Below the pieces are notes generated by a model. The model worked only from the letters and a program-made list of their open reading frames with translations, ran no database searches and was not told the DNA's origin. The translations under genes and the position numbers were made by a program. This document shows positions 1 to 5,793 of a stretch of DNA of 8,295 nt, piece after piece. The DNA is from an uncultured Collinsella sp. (lineage in GTDB: Bacteria > Actinomycetota > Coriobacteriia > Coriobacteriales > Coriobacteriaceae). The stretch's first letter is position 1. Every line of letters starts with the position of its first letter. The stretch is taken from NCBI GenBank assembly GCA_900552995.1, contig USBX01000032.1, positions 1 to 8,295 on the forward strand, read 5' to 3'.

Positions 1-49
1 ACGAGATTAGCGAGTGTCTCGTGGGCTCGGAGATGTGTATAAGAGACAG
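1..49 (+). other. Nextera sequencing adapter (artefact)
   Basis: This is not genomic DNA. Bases 1-7 match the end of the Illumina P7 oligo, 8-15 (TAGCGAGT) sit exactly where the 8-base i7 index belongs, 16-30 match the Nextera read-2 tail, and 31-49 are the 19-base Tn5 mosaic end. Translated, it gives the tell-tale residues GSEMCIRDR in front of the ABC protein. Those residues must not be annotated as protein. Confidence 0.98.
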
Positions 50-50
50 G

Positions 51-824
51 TTTGAGCCCGTAGGCCACGATGTGGTGTTCGATCACGTGGCATTTGGCTA
101 TGGTGCGGGCGAGGACGGCCGCGCCGGCGAGAAAGTTCTTACCGATGTGAGCTTTACCGCCAAGGAAGGCGAGGTCACGGCACTGGTCGGTCCTTCGGGC
201 TCCGGTAAGTCCACGGTGAGCCGCCTGGCCGCGCGCTTTTGGGACGCCACCGAAGGCACGGTCACCGTGGGCGGCGTGGATGTTGCGAGCGTGGATCCCG
301 AGGTGCTGCTGCGCGACTACGCCATTGTGTTCCAAGACGTGCTGCTCTTTGACGACACGGTGATGGGAAACATCCGCCTTGGCCGTCGCGATGCCACCGA
401 TGAGGAAGTGCTTGCCGCCGCGCGTGCCGCCAACTGCGACGAGTTTGTAAGCCACATGCCGCAGGGCTACGACACCATGATCGGCGAGAACGGGTCTAAG
501 CTCTCCGGCGGCGAGCGCCAGCGCATCTCTATCGCCCGTGCGCTGCTCAAAGACGCGCCGATCGTGTTGCTGGACGAGGCGACAGCGAGCTTGGATGTAG
601 AGAACGAGACCGTGGTGCAGCAGGCGCTCTCCCGCCTGCTCGCGGGCAAGACGGTTATCGTGATCGCCCACCGTATGCGCACGGTGGAAAATGCCGACAA
701 GATCGTTGTGCTCAAGGATGGCGTGGTAGCCGAGCAGGGCGCCCCGGCACAACTCAAGGCAGCGGGCGGAGAATTCGCCCGCATGGTCGCGCTGCAAAAG
801 GAAGCCGCTGCCTGGCAGCTGTAA
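51..824 (+). CDS. ABC exporter ATP-binding domain, 5' truncated
   Basis: C-terminal nucleotide-binding domain of an ABC transporter, about 257 residues; the start is lost at the adapter junction. It would hydrolyse ATP on the cytoplasmic side to drive transport. Counting from the first genomic codon, the Walker A GPSGSGKST begins at residue 47, the Q-loop glutamine is residue 95, the signature LSGGERQ begins at 151, Walker B ends in the catalytic Glu 176 (LLDEATASLD), and the H-loop His is 207. The stretch HMPQGYDTMIGENGSKLSGG is typical of MsbA/MdlB-type exporters in which a transmembrane domain is fused in front, so the missing part probably encodes six membrane helices, and a partner half-transporter may lie further upstream. 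Substrate cannot be told from this domain. No terminator with a T-tract follows, only the palindrome at 832-850. Confidence 0.95.
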   Translation, partial: FEPVGHDVVFDHVAFGYGAGEDGRAGEKVLTDVSFTAKEGEVTALVGPSGSGKSTVSRLAARFWDATEGTVTVGGVDVASVDPEVLLRDYAIVFQDVLLFDDTVMGNIRLGRRDATDEEVLAAARAANCDEFVSHMPQGYDTMIGENGSKLSGGERQRISIARALLKDAPIVLLDEATASLDVENETVVQQALSRLLAGKTVIVIAHRMRTVENADKIVVLKDGVVAEQGAPAQLKAAGGEFARMVALQKEAAAWQL

Positions 825-831
825 GAAGGGG

Positions 832-850
832 CAAAGGGACAGTCCCTTTG
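832..850. repeat. 19-bp perfect palindrome
   Basis: Nine-base arms around a single central A, built on AAAGGGACAGTCCCTTT; as RNA it would form an 8-bp stem with a CAG loop. It starts 7 bases after the ABC gene stop. It lacks a T-tract, so it is not a classical terminator. From memory, similar GGGACAGTCCC sequences recur between genes in Coriobacteriia, which would make it a dispersed repeat; this was not checked. Confidence 0.6.
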
Positions 851-855
851 TCACA

Positions 856-884
856 TTGACAATCGGTTACTCCGCATCGTTAAT
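856..884 (+). promoter_or_regulatory. predicted promoter of the metal ATPase operon
   Basis: Perfect -35 TTGACA at 856-861, a 17-base spacer, then a 4/6 match -10 (GTTAAT, 879-884). The predicted start of transcription is near 891, directly at the palindrome 892-911. The -35 box is itself inside a second inverted repeat, TTGTCA-CAT-TGACAA (848-862), so a bound regulator there could block polymerase. Confidence 0.5.
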
Positions 885-891
885 TTTCAAA

Positions 892-911
892 AGGTTAGCC
901 ATGGCTGACCT
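892..911. promoter_or_regulatory. probable operator, 20-bp near-perfect palindrome
   Basis: AGGTTAGCCATGGCTGACCT pairs at 9 of 10 positions between its two arms. The half-site AGGTTAG is the one found in DtxR/IdeR-type metal-regulator boxes, but the two halves are about 5 bp further apart than in the classical actinobacterial box, so the assignment to that family is only a suggestion. Its place at the predicted transcription start, ahead of a metal transporter, fits a repressor site. Confidence 0.45.
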
Positions 912-970
912 AGATAGTTAGATAAAATTGAGATATTTCAAAAGCGTGCTCGAGCAAACTTGTTTACTCG

Positions 971-1004
971 GGTGCTGAAGCACCATGCCGCGTCCAATGC
1001 GGCA
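971..1004 (+). promoter_or_regulatory. two tandem hairpins in the operon leader
   Basis: Hairpin 1 is GGTGC-TGAA-GCACC (971-984, extendable by one pair). Hairpin 2 is TGCCGC-GTCCAAT-GCGGCA (986-1004). They are one base apart and end right against the ribosome binding site AGGGAG (1007-1012) of the next gene. They could protect the mRNA or tune translation. I do not recognise a known riboswitch, and there is no T-tract for termination. Confidence 0.4.
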
Positions 1005-1019
1005 AAAGGGAGAAGCAAC

Positions 1020-1265
1020 ATGAAGAAGTCGACGTTCAATACCCTGCTTGTCGGTGGCGGTTTTCTGCTTGGCACGGCCGGCATCAAGCTGCTTACCAGC
1101 GCTCCGGTCAAGAATGCCTGCGTGCAGGGTATTGCGTGCGGTATGCGCATCAAGAACGGCTACCAAGACATGGTCGAGCAGGCCAAGGCTAATGTCGACG
1201 ACATGGTTGCCGAGGCTGCTTACATCACCCAGAGCGAGGCCGCTGCTGACGAGGCAGCCGAGTAA
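1020..1265 (+). CDS. small membrane-anchored protein, DUF6110-like
   Basis: 81 residues. The ATG at 1020 is chosen because AGGGAG lies 7 bases upstream; an in-frame TTG at 960 would add 20 residues but has no ribosome site and runs through the leader hairpins. Residues about 6-25 (NTLLVGGGFLLGTAGIKLLT) are hydrophobic and glycine-rich, one likely membrane helix. Residues 30-47 are basic with Cys34 and Cys40, and from about 48 to the end there is a long acidic, alanine-rich helix. It resembles, from memory, the DUF6110 family of small proteins found directly upstream of P-type metal ATPases. The next gene starts 18 bases later, so the two are very likely co-transcribed and may act together, for example as an accessory or metal-delivering subunit; that role is inference. 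Confidence 0.85.
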   Translation: MKKSTFNTLLVGGGFLLGTAGIKLLTSAPVKNACVQGIACGMRIKNGYQDMVEQAKANVDDMVAEAAYITQSEAAADEAAE

Positions 1266-1283
1266 CGCTCCCAGGCACAAACT

Positions 1284-3359
1284 ATGAGATTCTCGATTAT
1301 CAGCGAGATCCCCGGCAGGACCCGTCTTCAATTGGCGGGTCCTGTGCCAGAGAGCGATCTCGATGCACTTCTAAAGCTCAGTGGCGAAATCGATGGTGTG
1401 CGCAAGGTGCGCGTCTACGGCCGTATTGGCCAGATGGCGCTCGAATACGACGAGTCGCGCCGCGATGCCGTGCTGGCCGCCGTCGGTGCGCTCGACGCTC
1501 AGGCCATTGCCGACGCAAAGACAGGCTACGTGATGCAGCTTGAGCCACGCAAGCACAAGCTCGTCATGGATCTTGCCACACTTATCGGTGCCCATTACGC
1601 ACGTCGCTGGTTTTTGCCCACGCCCCTGCGTGCGGTGTTTGTCGTGGCCGGTTACATGGCATTTTTGCGCGCTGCCCTTCATGAGCTCGCGCAGCCGCGC
1701 CTGACCGTTCCCGTGCTCGACGCTTCGGCCATCGGCATTTCGTTCGTCAAGCGTGATGTCGACACCGCGGGCCAGACGATGTTCCTGCTCAACGTGGGCG
1801 AGCTGCTCGAGGACTACACCCGCGCCATGAGCGAAAACGAGCTCATCAACTCGCTGCTCGATGTGCCCGACAAGGCGCAAAAGGTCGTCGGCGACACCGA
1901 GGTAAGCGTTGCCGCGACCGAGCTCGAGCCCGGCGACTTGGTCGCCGTGCGCACTGGCATGTCCATCTGCATCGACGGTGTTGTCGAGCAGGGGAGCGCT
2001 ATGGTCAACCAGGCGACCCTGACCGGCGAGCCGCTGGCCGTCGAGCGCAGCGTGGGCGACGACGTGTTCGCCGGCACCGTCGTGGAAGACGGCAGCATCT
2101 TGGTGCGCGTGCGCGCCAATACGGCGCAAACCAAACTGCGCTCAATCGTCTCGCTCGTGCAGACGGCCGACTCGCTCAAGTCCGAGGGCCAGTCGCATAT
2201 GGAGGACCTTGCCAATAAGATCGTCCCGTGGAACTTCCTGCTCGCGGGCCTAGTTGCGCTTACTACCCGCAGCCTCATCAAGACCTCGGCGGCACTGATG
2301 GTCGACTACTCGTGCGCACTCAAGCTCACGGGTTCCGTTGCCGTCATGACCGCTATGAGCGATGCTGCCAAGATGGGTGTTATGGTCAAGGGCGCTAAGT
2401 ACTTTGAGTCGTTTGCCAAGGCCGATACCATTGTCTTTGACAAGACCGGTACGCTGACCGAGGCCCAGCCGCGCCTAGCTTGCGTGCTCACGACCGACGG
2501 CTGGAGCGAGGACGAGGTCCTTCGCCTTTCTGCCTGCCTGGAGGAGCATTTCCCGCATCCGGTGGCGCGTGCCGTGGTCAACGCCGCCCGCGAGCGCGGG
2601 CTCGAGCACCGCGAGCGTCACGCTGCGGTCGAGTATATTGTGGCGCACGGCATTGCCTCGTCCATTGAGGAGCGTCGCGCCATCATCGGTTCCGCGCACT
2701 TTGTGTTTGAGGATGAGGGCGCGCAGCTCGAGTCTGACATTAAGGAGCGCATTGAGTCCCAGATGCAGGGACTGTCGCCGCTGTATCTGGCGGTCGACGG
2801 CACCGTTGTGGGCGTGCTCGGTATCGAGGACCCGCTTAAGCCCGGGGTCCGCGAGGCCATCGCCGACCTGCACGCGTTGGGCGTCAAGCACGTGGTCATG
2901 CTCACGGGCGATTCCGAGCGCACGGCCGAGCGCATTGCGCGAGAGGCGGGGGTCGACGAGTTTAAGGCCGAGCTGCTGCCCGAGGACAAGTACGCGTATG
3001 TGGAGCGCATTAAGGGCGAGGGGCGCCATGTTGCCATGGTGGGCGACGGCGTCAACGATTCGCCGGCGCTCGGTTTGGCCGACGTGGGCCTGGCGATGGG
3101 TGGCGGAAGCGACATCGCCAAGGAGGTCGCCGACATCATCCTGACCGATACGGACCTCGCGGCGATTGTTCGCCTGCGCCGCATGAGCCAGGGCCTCATT
3201 GATCGTCTGACGAGTTCCTATTCTAAGGTGATGCTTACCAACTCAGCACTCTTGGCACTGGGCATTACCGGCACGATTACCCCGCAAGCGTCGTCGCTGC
3301 TGCACAACGGCTCGACGATTGCCTACAGCCTGAGCAACGCGAAGGCTTACCTGCGTTAG
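1284..3359 (+). CDS. P1B-type heavy-metal transporting ATPase
   Basis: 691-residue membrane pump that would move a transition-metal ion across the cytoplasmic membrane using ATP. Residues 1-75 look like an HMA_2-type domain (SEIPGRTRLQL) without the CxxC metal-binding pair of classical HMA domains. Membrane helices follow at about 114-134 and 140-176, then the actuator domain with TGE at 247-249, the helix pair around 314-360, the phosphorylation site DKTGT at Asp386, the P1B-specific His-Pro at 425-426, the hinge GDGVND at 587-592, and a last helix ending in HNGST (674-678). The metal-site motif in the sixth helix is SCALKL (343-348) rather than the CPC of copper and zinc pumps, so the ion cannot be safely named; Mn, Fe or Zn are possible and export is the likely direction. 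The ribosome site (CAGG) is weak, which suggests translational coupling to the small gene upstream. Confidence 0.95.
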   Translation: MRFSIISEIPGRTRLQLAGPVPESDLDALLKLSGEIDGVRKVRVYGRIGQMALEYDESRRDAVLAAVGALDAQAIADAKTGYVMQLEPRKHKLVMDLATLIGAHYARRWFLPTPLRAVFVVAGYMAFLRAALHELAQPRLTVPVLDASAIGISFVKRDVDTAGQTMFLLNVGELLEDYTRAMSENELINSLLDVPDKAQKVVGDTEVSVAATELEPGDLVAVRTGMSICIDGVVEQGSAMVNQATLTGEPLAVERSVGDDVFAGTVVEDGSILVRVRANTAQTKLRSIVSLVQTADSLKSEGQSHMEDLANKIVPWNFLLAGLVALTTRSLIKTSAALMVDYSCALKLTGSVAVMTAMSDAAKMGVMVKGAKYFESFAKADTIVFDKTGTLTEAQPRLACVLTTDGWSEDEVLRLSACLEEHFPHPVARAVVNAARERGLEHRERHAAVEYIVAHGIASSIEERRAIIGSAHFVFEDEGAQLESDIKERIESQMQGLSPLYLAVDGTVVGVLGIEDPLKPGVREAIADLHALGVKHVVMLTGDSERTAERIAREAGVDEFKAELLPEDKYAYVERIKGEGRHVAMVGDGVNDSPALGLADVGLAMGGGSDIAKEVADIILTDTDLAAIVRLRRMSQGLIDRLTSSYSKVMLTNSALLALGITGTITPQASSLLHNGSTIAYSLSNAKAYLR

Positions 3360-3383
3360 CAGACGTGTTCGCCCACGTTATCT

Positions 3384-3430
3384 GGCCTGCGCCCAGACGG
3401 CATTGGTGTCGTCTGGGCGCAGGCCTTTTG
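3384..3430 (+). terminator. Rho-independent terminator of the ATPase operon
   Basis: A perfect 16-bp GC-rich stem (3384-3399 with 3410-3425), a 10-base loop, then TTTT. It starts 24 bases after the ATPase stop and separates this operon from the toxin-antitoxin promoter immediately downstream. Confidence 0.93.
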
Positions 3431-3433
3431 CGT

Positions 3434-3462
3434 TTGACCATGTGATAGCTTCTCTATATAGT
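3434..3462 (+). promoter_or_regulatory. promoter of the toxin-antitoxin operon
   Basis: -35 TTGACC (3434-3439), a 17-base spacer, -10 TATAGT (3457-3462). Both are 5/6 matches to the sigma-70 consensus with ideal spacing. Transcription should start near 3469, inside the palindrome that follows. Confidence 0.75.
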
Positions 3463-3463
3463 G

Positions 3464-3482
3464 TTGCTAGCAGGGCTAGCAA
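3464..3482. promoter_or_regulatory. operator: perfect 8-bp inverted repeat
   Basis: TTGCTAGC-AGG-GCTAGCAA, two perfect 8-base arms around three bases, beginning 2 bases after the -10 box and covering the predicted transcription start. Ribbon-helix-helix antitoxins bind such palindromes in their own promoters, so this is the likely site of autoregulation by the antitoxin or the toxin-antitoxin complex. Confidence 0.7.
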
Positions 3483-3502
3483 TTGAAGGGAGCGGGATCG
3501 AC

Positions 3503-3856
3503 GTGGGTGCTGTTAGCGGCATGGCGCAGGTGAACGTTCGCGTAGATCGCCAGGTCAAGAACCGTGCCGAGGAGGTGCTGCGGCTTTCGGGCGGGTCACT
3601 GCCCGAGCTCATCAAAAAGGTGGTGGCCAAGGTCGCGCAGGGTGGCGGGCAGTGCGAGGAAGTGCTTGCGGCCGTCGACGACCGGCAGCAGACCGTCGCG
3701 CCCGATACTCCGTTCGCCGCATCATGGGCGGCGGCAGATCAGCTTTACGCGGACCTGGGCATCGCTACGTCGCCCGTATCCGACGATCGCGGTTGGGAAA
3801 CAATCTATTCCGAAGCCATGGACGAGCACTATCGCCAAAAGGGGATGATCCTGTGA
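3503..3856 (+). CDS. RelB/DinJ-like antitoxin
   Basis: 117 residues from GTG 3503, picked because AAGGGAG (3486-3492) lies 10 bases upstream; the alternative is ATG 3521 (111 residues), which starts as these antitoxins usually do (MAQVNVRVD) but has a poorer ribosome site. An earlier in-frame GTG at 3461 overlaps the -10 box and can be excluded. The N-terminus (QVNVRV strand, helix, GGS turn, helix ELIKKVVAKVA) is a ribbon-helix-helix DNA-binding fold of the RelB/DinJ type. The long C-terminal tail, rich in acidic and aromatic residues (WETIYSEAMDEHY), should wrap the toxin and neutralise it. It overlaps the toxin gene by 4 bases, the usual arrangement for coupled translation. It is longer than the typical DinJ antitoxin (about 86 residues). 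Confidence 0.87.
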   Translation: MGAVSGMAQVNVRVDRQVKNRAEEVLRLSGGSLPELIKKVVAKVAQGGGQCEEVLAAVDDRQQTVAPDTPFAASWAAADQLYADLGIATSPVSDDRGWETIYSEAMDEHYRQKGMIL

Positions 3857-4368
3857 GCGGGGCTCCCCTCAAAATAATGGTGGATGCCAACGTATGGGTT
3901 GATTCGTTTTGCGCCGACCATGCCGAGTCGCTTGCCGCGCGTGCGTTTATTGGGCGGGCGACGGAATCGGGCGCAACGTTGTTCTTTCCGGTGCATATCG
4001 CCAAGGACGTGCTGTACGTTGTCCAACACGAGCTGAAGCGTAGCGTTCTTGCCAGCGGGGGAGTGCTCAACGAGGCATCTGCCCGTGCAATTGGCGATGC
4101 GGCGTTGGCGTTTGTTCGGAACATGACCGAAAACGCCACGGCCGTGGGTGCAGATGCGTCGGACCTTTGGCTGGCCGACAAATACTTAGCGCTTCATCGC
4201 GATTACGAGGACAACTTGGTGCTCGCCGCGTGCAAGCGCGCGCAGGTCGATTACTTGGTGACCAACGATCGAAAGCTGCTCGAACATGCCGATCTTGCAG
4301 CAAAGACTCCGCGCCAAATGATGCCGATTCTCGCGCTGGCCGAACGCGGCGGCGCGGCTATCGGTTGA
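3853..4368 (+). CDS. PIN-domain toxin (VapC-like ribonuclease)
   Basis: 171 residues starting at GTG 3853, which overlaps the antitoxin stop as GTGA and has AAGGGGA 7 bases upstream. PIN domains are Mg2+-dependent ribonucleases; as toxins they cut tRNA, rRNA or mRNA to halt translation. The first acidic residue is Asp11 in IMVDANVWVD, a middle acid is Asp52 or Glu60, and the later cluster DYEDN (117-121) followed by YLVTND (134-139) is the classic C-terminal half of the active site. It forms an operon with the antitoxin under the promoter at 3434. The RNA target cannot be predicted. A reading frame extending upstream to 3652 merely overlaps the antitoxin and is not used. Confidence 0.88.
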   Translation: MSGAPLKIMVDANVWVDSFCADHAESLAARAFIGRATESGATLFFPVHIAKDVLYVVQHELKRSVLASGGVLNEASARAIGDAALAFVRNMTENATAVGADASDLWLADKYLALHRDYEDNLVLAACKRAQVDYLVTNDRKLLEHADLAAKTPRQMMPILALAERGGAAIG

Positions 4369-4380
4369 CGCGAACTGTTT

Positions 4381-4417
4381 GCGGGCCTCTTGGACGACGA
4401 TGCGCCAAGGGGCCCGC
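4381..4417. terminator. hairpin between convergent genes
   Basis: A 13-bp stem with one G-T pair (4381-4393 with 4405-4417), 11-base loop, in the 58-base gap between the toxin gene and the convergent minus-strand gene. It probably ends transcription from one or both sides, although the following T-richness is poor on either strand. Confidence 0.5.
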
Positions 4418-4426
4418 GTCTGCTAT

Positions 4427-4861
4427 TTACAAAAGCTCGGCCTTGATGGTGGGACTTTCTGCGAGCTGCTCGGCTGCCTTTTCGTTGGAGCTGTCGAGTG
4501 CTGCCAGACTGCGGTAGACCCACTCGTTGACCTGGGTGTTCTTGACGCCTGCGGTCTGCATAAGGGCGCCTACCTCGCGGATTGCTGCGAACAGATCGGC
4601 CTTGGGACCCGCGAGCTCGACCTCGATACCGTGGTAGGCGGCCACGCCGCGGTTCTCACTCACGTGGTCGATAAAGCCCTCGACGGTCTCAAGCTGCTGA
4701 GTGAGAGCTGCATCATCGTCAACGTCCAGCGCGACGAGTGCGTTCGATACCGTGAGGGCGGGATGTCCGCAGGGGACAAAGCCCTCGATGACATCCATAG
4801 CTTCGGTAATGGTTGAGCCCAGGCCTGCGAGGGCATTGACGAGTTGCTGCTTGGTATCCAT
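4427..4861 (-). CDS. hypothetical acidic protein, 144 residues
   Basis: I do not recognise a family. The ATG at 4859-4861 is supported by a good ribosome site GAAAGGA (complement of 4867-4873), and codon use matches neighbouring genes, so it is very likely real. The product is soluble, acidic and mostly helical, with no signal peptide or membrane helix and a single cysteine (Cys31) in the stretch VPCGHPAL. A possible -10 TATATT lies at the complement of 4898-4903, with no clear -35. It is transcribed toward the toxin operon and away from ssrA. Nothing in the context gives its job. Confidence 0.82.
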   Translation of the reverse strand: MDTKQQLVNALAGLGSTITEAMDVIEGFVPCGHPALTVSNALVALDVDDDAALTQQLETVEGFIDHVSENRGVAAYHGIEVELAGPKADLFAAIREVGALMQTAGVKNTQVNEWVYRSLAALDSSNEKAAEQLAESPTIKAELL

Positions 4862-5100
4862 AACGGTCCTTTCGACGGGTCAATTTTGCTTGGCGAAAAT
4901 ATACGTGACGCGATCGGTAACAAAAGTGCGAAGTGCGGCGCACATTGGGGTCTTCACAGCTCGTGCATAGAACAGCTGTCCGCTTTCAGAACGTGGTAAG
5001 ATAACACTCCACAAGCGGGGCTCGCCCCGTATGTTCCTTGAAAAGTCGACGGTTATCGGGTGTTTGCAGGCCCGATACCATCCAGACTTTCCCAACATTC
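4862..5100 (+). promoter_or_regulatory. control region and precursor leader of ssrA
   Basis: A 239-base divergent region. Near 4997-5002 there is a -10-like TAAGAT (4/6) without a convincing -35. Two hairpins follow: CGGGG-CTCG-CCCCG (5016-5029) and TATCGGG/CCCGATA with a 10-base loop (5054-5077). They would be in the 5' part of the tmRNA precursor that RNase P removes. Exact promoter position is uncertain. Confidence 0.35.
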
Positions 5101-5464
5101 GGGGGCGACTGGTTTCGACACGATAGCTCTGAGAGAGGAAGCAAGCCGAGGTCTCCTCGCCTCGTTAAACAGGGGTACCGTCAAATTGAATTGACAACAA
5201 CTCTTCTTTTGAGCCTATGGCTCTCGCTGCTTAATTTATAGCGGCGCGTCAACCCGGTGATTTCCCCGACACCGGTGCGACGTCATGTTAGGGGAATGCT
5301 CCTGCGCACGTAATCGGTATGGCGCAGGCTAAGATCGAACCGGTTGGGATGCTGCGAGCGTGTCGCTGCGCGCAAAGCGTCCGAGACTAAACCAGCGACT
5401 GAGCTTGGAGATGCCAATCAGGGGGCTTTCGTGGACCGGAGTTCGATTCTCCGCGCCTCCACCA
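5101..5464 (+). ncRNA. ssrA: transfer-messenger RNA (tmRNA)
   Basis: Rescues stalled ribosomes: it acts first as an alanyl-tRNA, then as an mRNA adding a degradation tag. The acceptor stem pairs 5101-5107 (GGGGGCG) with 5454-5460 (CGCCTCC) and contains the G3-U70 pair that alanyl-tRNA synthetase reads. The T-arm is CGGAG-TTCGATT-CTCCG (5437-5453), and the discriminator A and CCA end (5461-5464) are encoded. The typical 5' part GGTTTCGACACGATAGC follows the acceptor stem. The tag frame ends at TAA 5232-5234 and reads DNNSSFEPMALAA if the resume codon is GAC 5193; an in-frame TGA at 5187 forbids an earlier start, and an A sits 4 bases before GAC as expected. The final -ALAA is the protease-recognised end. 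One-piece form, 364 nt. Confidence 0.96.
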
Positions 5465-5472
5465 TAAGTAAC

Positions 5473-5510
5473 AGGCAGGTAGATATTCGTATCTACCTGC
5501 CTTTTCATTT
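5473..5510 (+). terminator. Rho-independent terminator of ssrA
   Basis: A perfect 13-bp stem (5473-5485 with 5490-5502) closed by a TTCG tetraloop and followed by TTTTCATTT. It starts 9 bases after the CCA end of the tmRNA. Confidence 0.93.
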
Positions 5511-5520
5511 CTAGCCCGTA

Positions 5521-5655
5521 CCGCGGAGAATCGAACTCTGTGCAGGGCGCGAGCGTAAAGAAAACGCGTAAGCGTTTTTAGCCCGCGGGCGAGGACGCCG
5601 GCAGGCGGCCGAAGCCGGTGCGTATTTGCGAAGCAAATACGCGGATTCTCCGCGC
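5521..5655. repeat. hairpin-rich element with inverted ends, copy 1
   Basis: About 134 bases bounded by an 11-bp perfect inverted repeat, CGCGGAGAATC (5522-5532) and GATTCTCCGCG (5644-5654). Inside are AAAACGC-GTAA-GCGTTTT (5561-5578), the palindrome GCCCGCGGGC (5581-5590), and a perfect 10-bp hairpin with a GAA loop (5620-5642). Bases 5522-5538 are the exact reverse complement of the tmRNA T-arm region 5439-5455. No gene is present. It looks like a non-coding palindromic repeat, possibly mobile with help from elsewhere. Confidence 0.55.
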
Positions 5656-5730
5656 AAACTATCAGCCCAATATGGATGCGATGTTATCGAATCTCAGCCG
5701 GCCATGCGCCGCATCAACGGAACCCCAAAC

Positions 5731-5790
5731 CCGCGGAGAATCGAACTCTGTGCAGGGCGCGGGCGTTAAGCAAACGCTACGGCAACGTAG
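5731..5790. repeat. direct repeat of the 5521 element, copy 2 (partial)
   Basis: The first 36 bases match 5521-5556 with two differences (31 identical in a row), exactly 210 bases further on and in the same orientation. It again carries the 17-base reverse complement of the tmRNA T-arm (5732-5748), then diverges into its own hairpin CTACG-GCAA-CGTAG (5777-5790). The hairpin end of copy 1 is not found here, so this copy is truncated or a different subtype. Confidence 0.6.
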
Positions 5791-5793
5791 GGT

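Noticed and set aside
21..50. Extension of the ABC gene to a GTG at 21
   Set aside because: These ten codons are adapter sequence, not genome.
832..850. Terminator of the ABC gene
   Set aside because: The stem is followed by GTCACA-type sequence, not a T-tract; kept as a repeat instead.
960..1019. TTG start adding 20 residues to the small membrane protein
   Set aside because: No ribosome site; the added codons coincide with the two leader hairpins, and ATG 1020 has a good site.
1371..2129. 252-codon minus-strand frame inside the ATPase gene
   Set aside because: Antisense shadow of high-GC coding DNA; no motif and no ribosome site, while the plus strand has every P-type ATPase motif.
3461..3502. 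Antitoxin start at GTG 3461
   Set aside because: It overlaps the -10 box and the predicted transcription start, so it could not be in the mRNA.
5038..5241. 67-codon frame over the 5' half of ssrA
   Set aside because: Lies inside the tmRNA; codes for nothing recognisable and is in a different frame from the tag.
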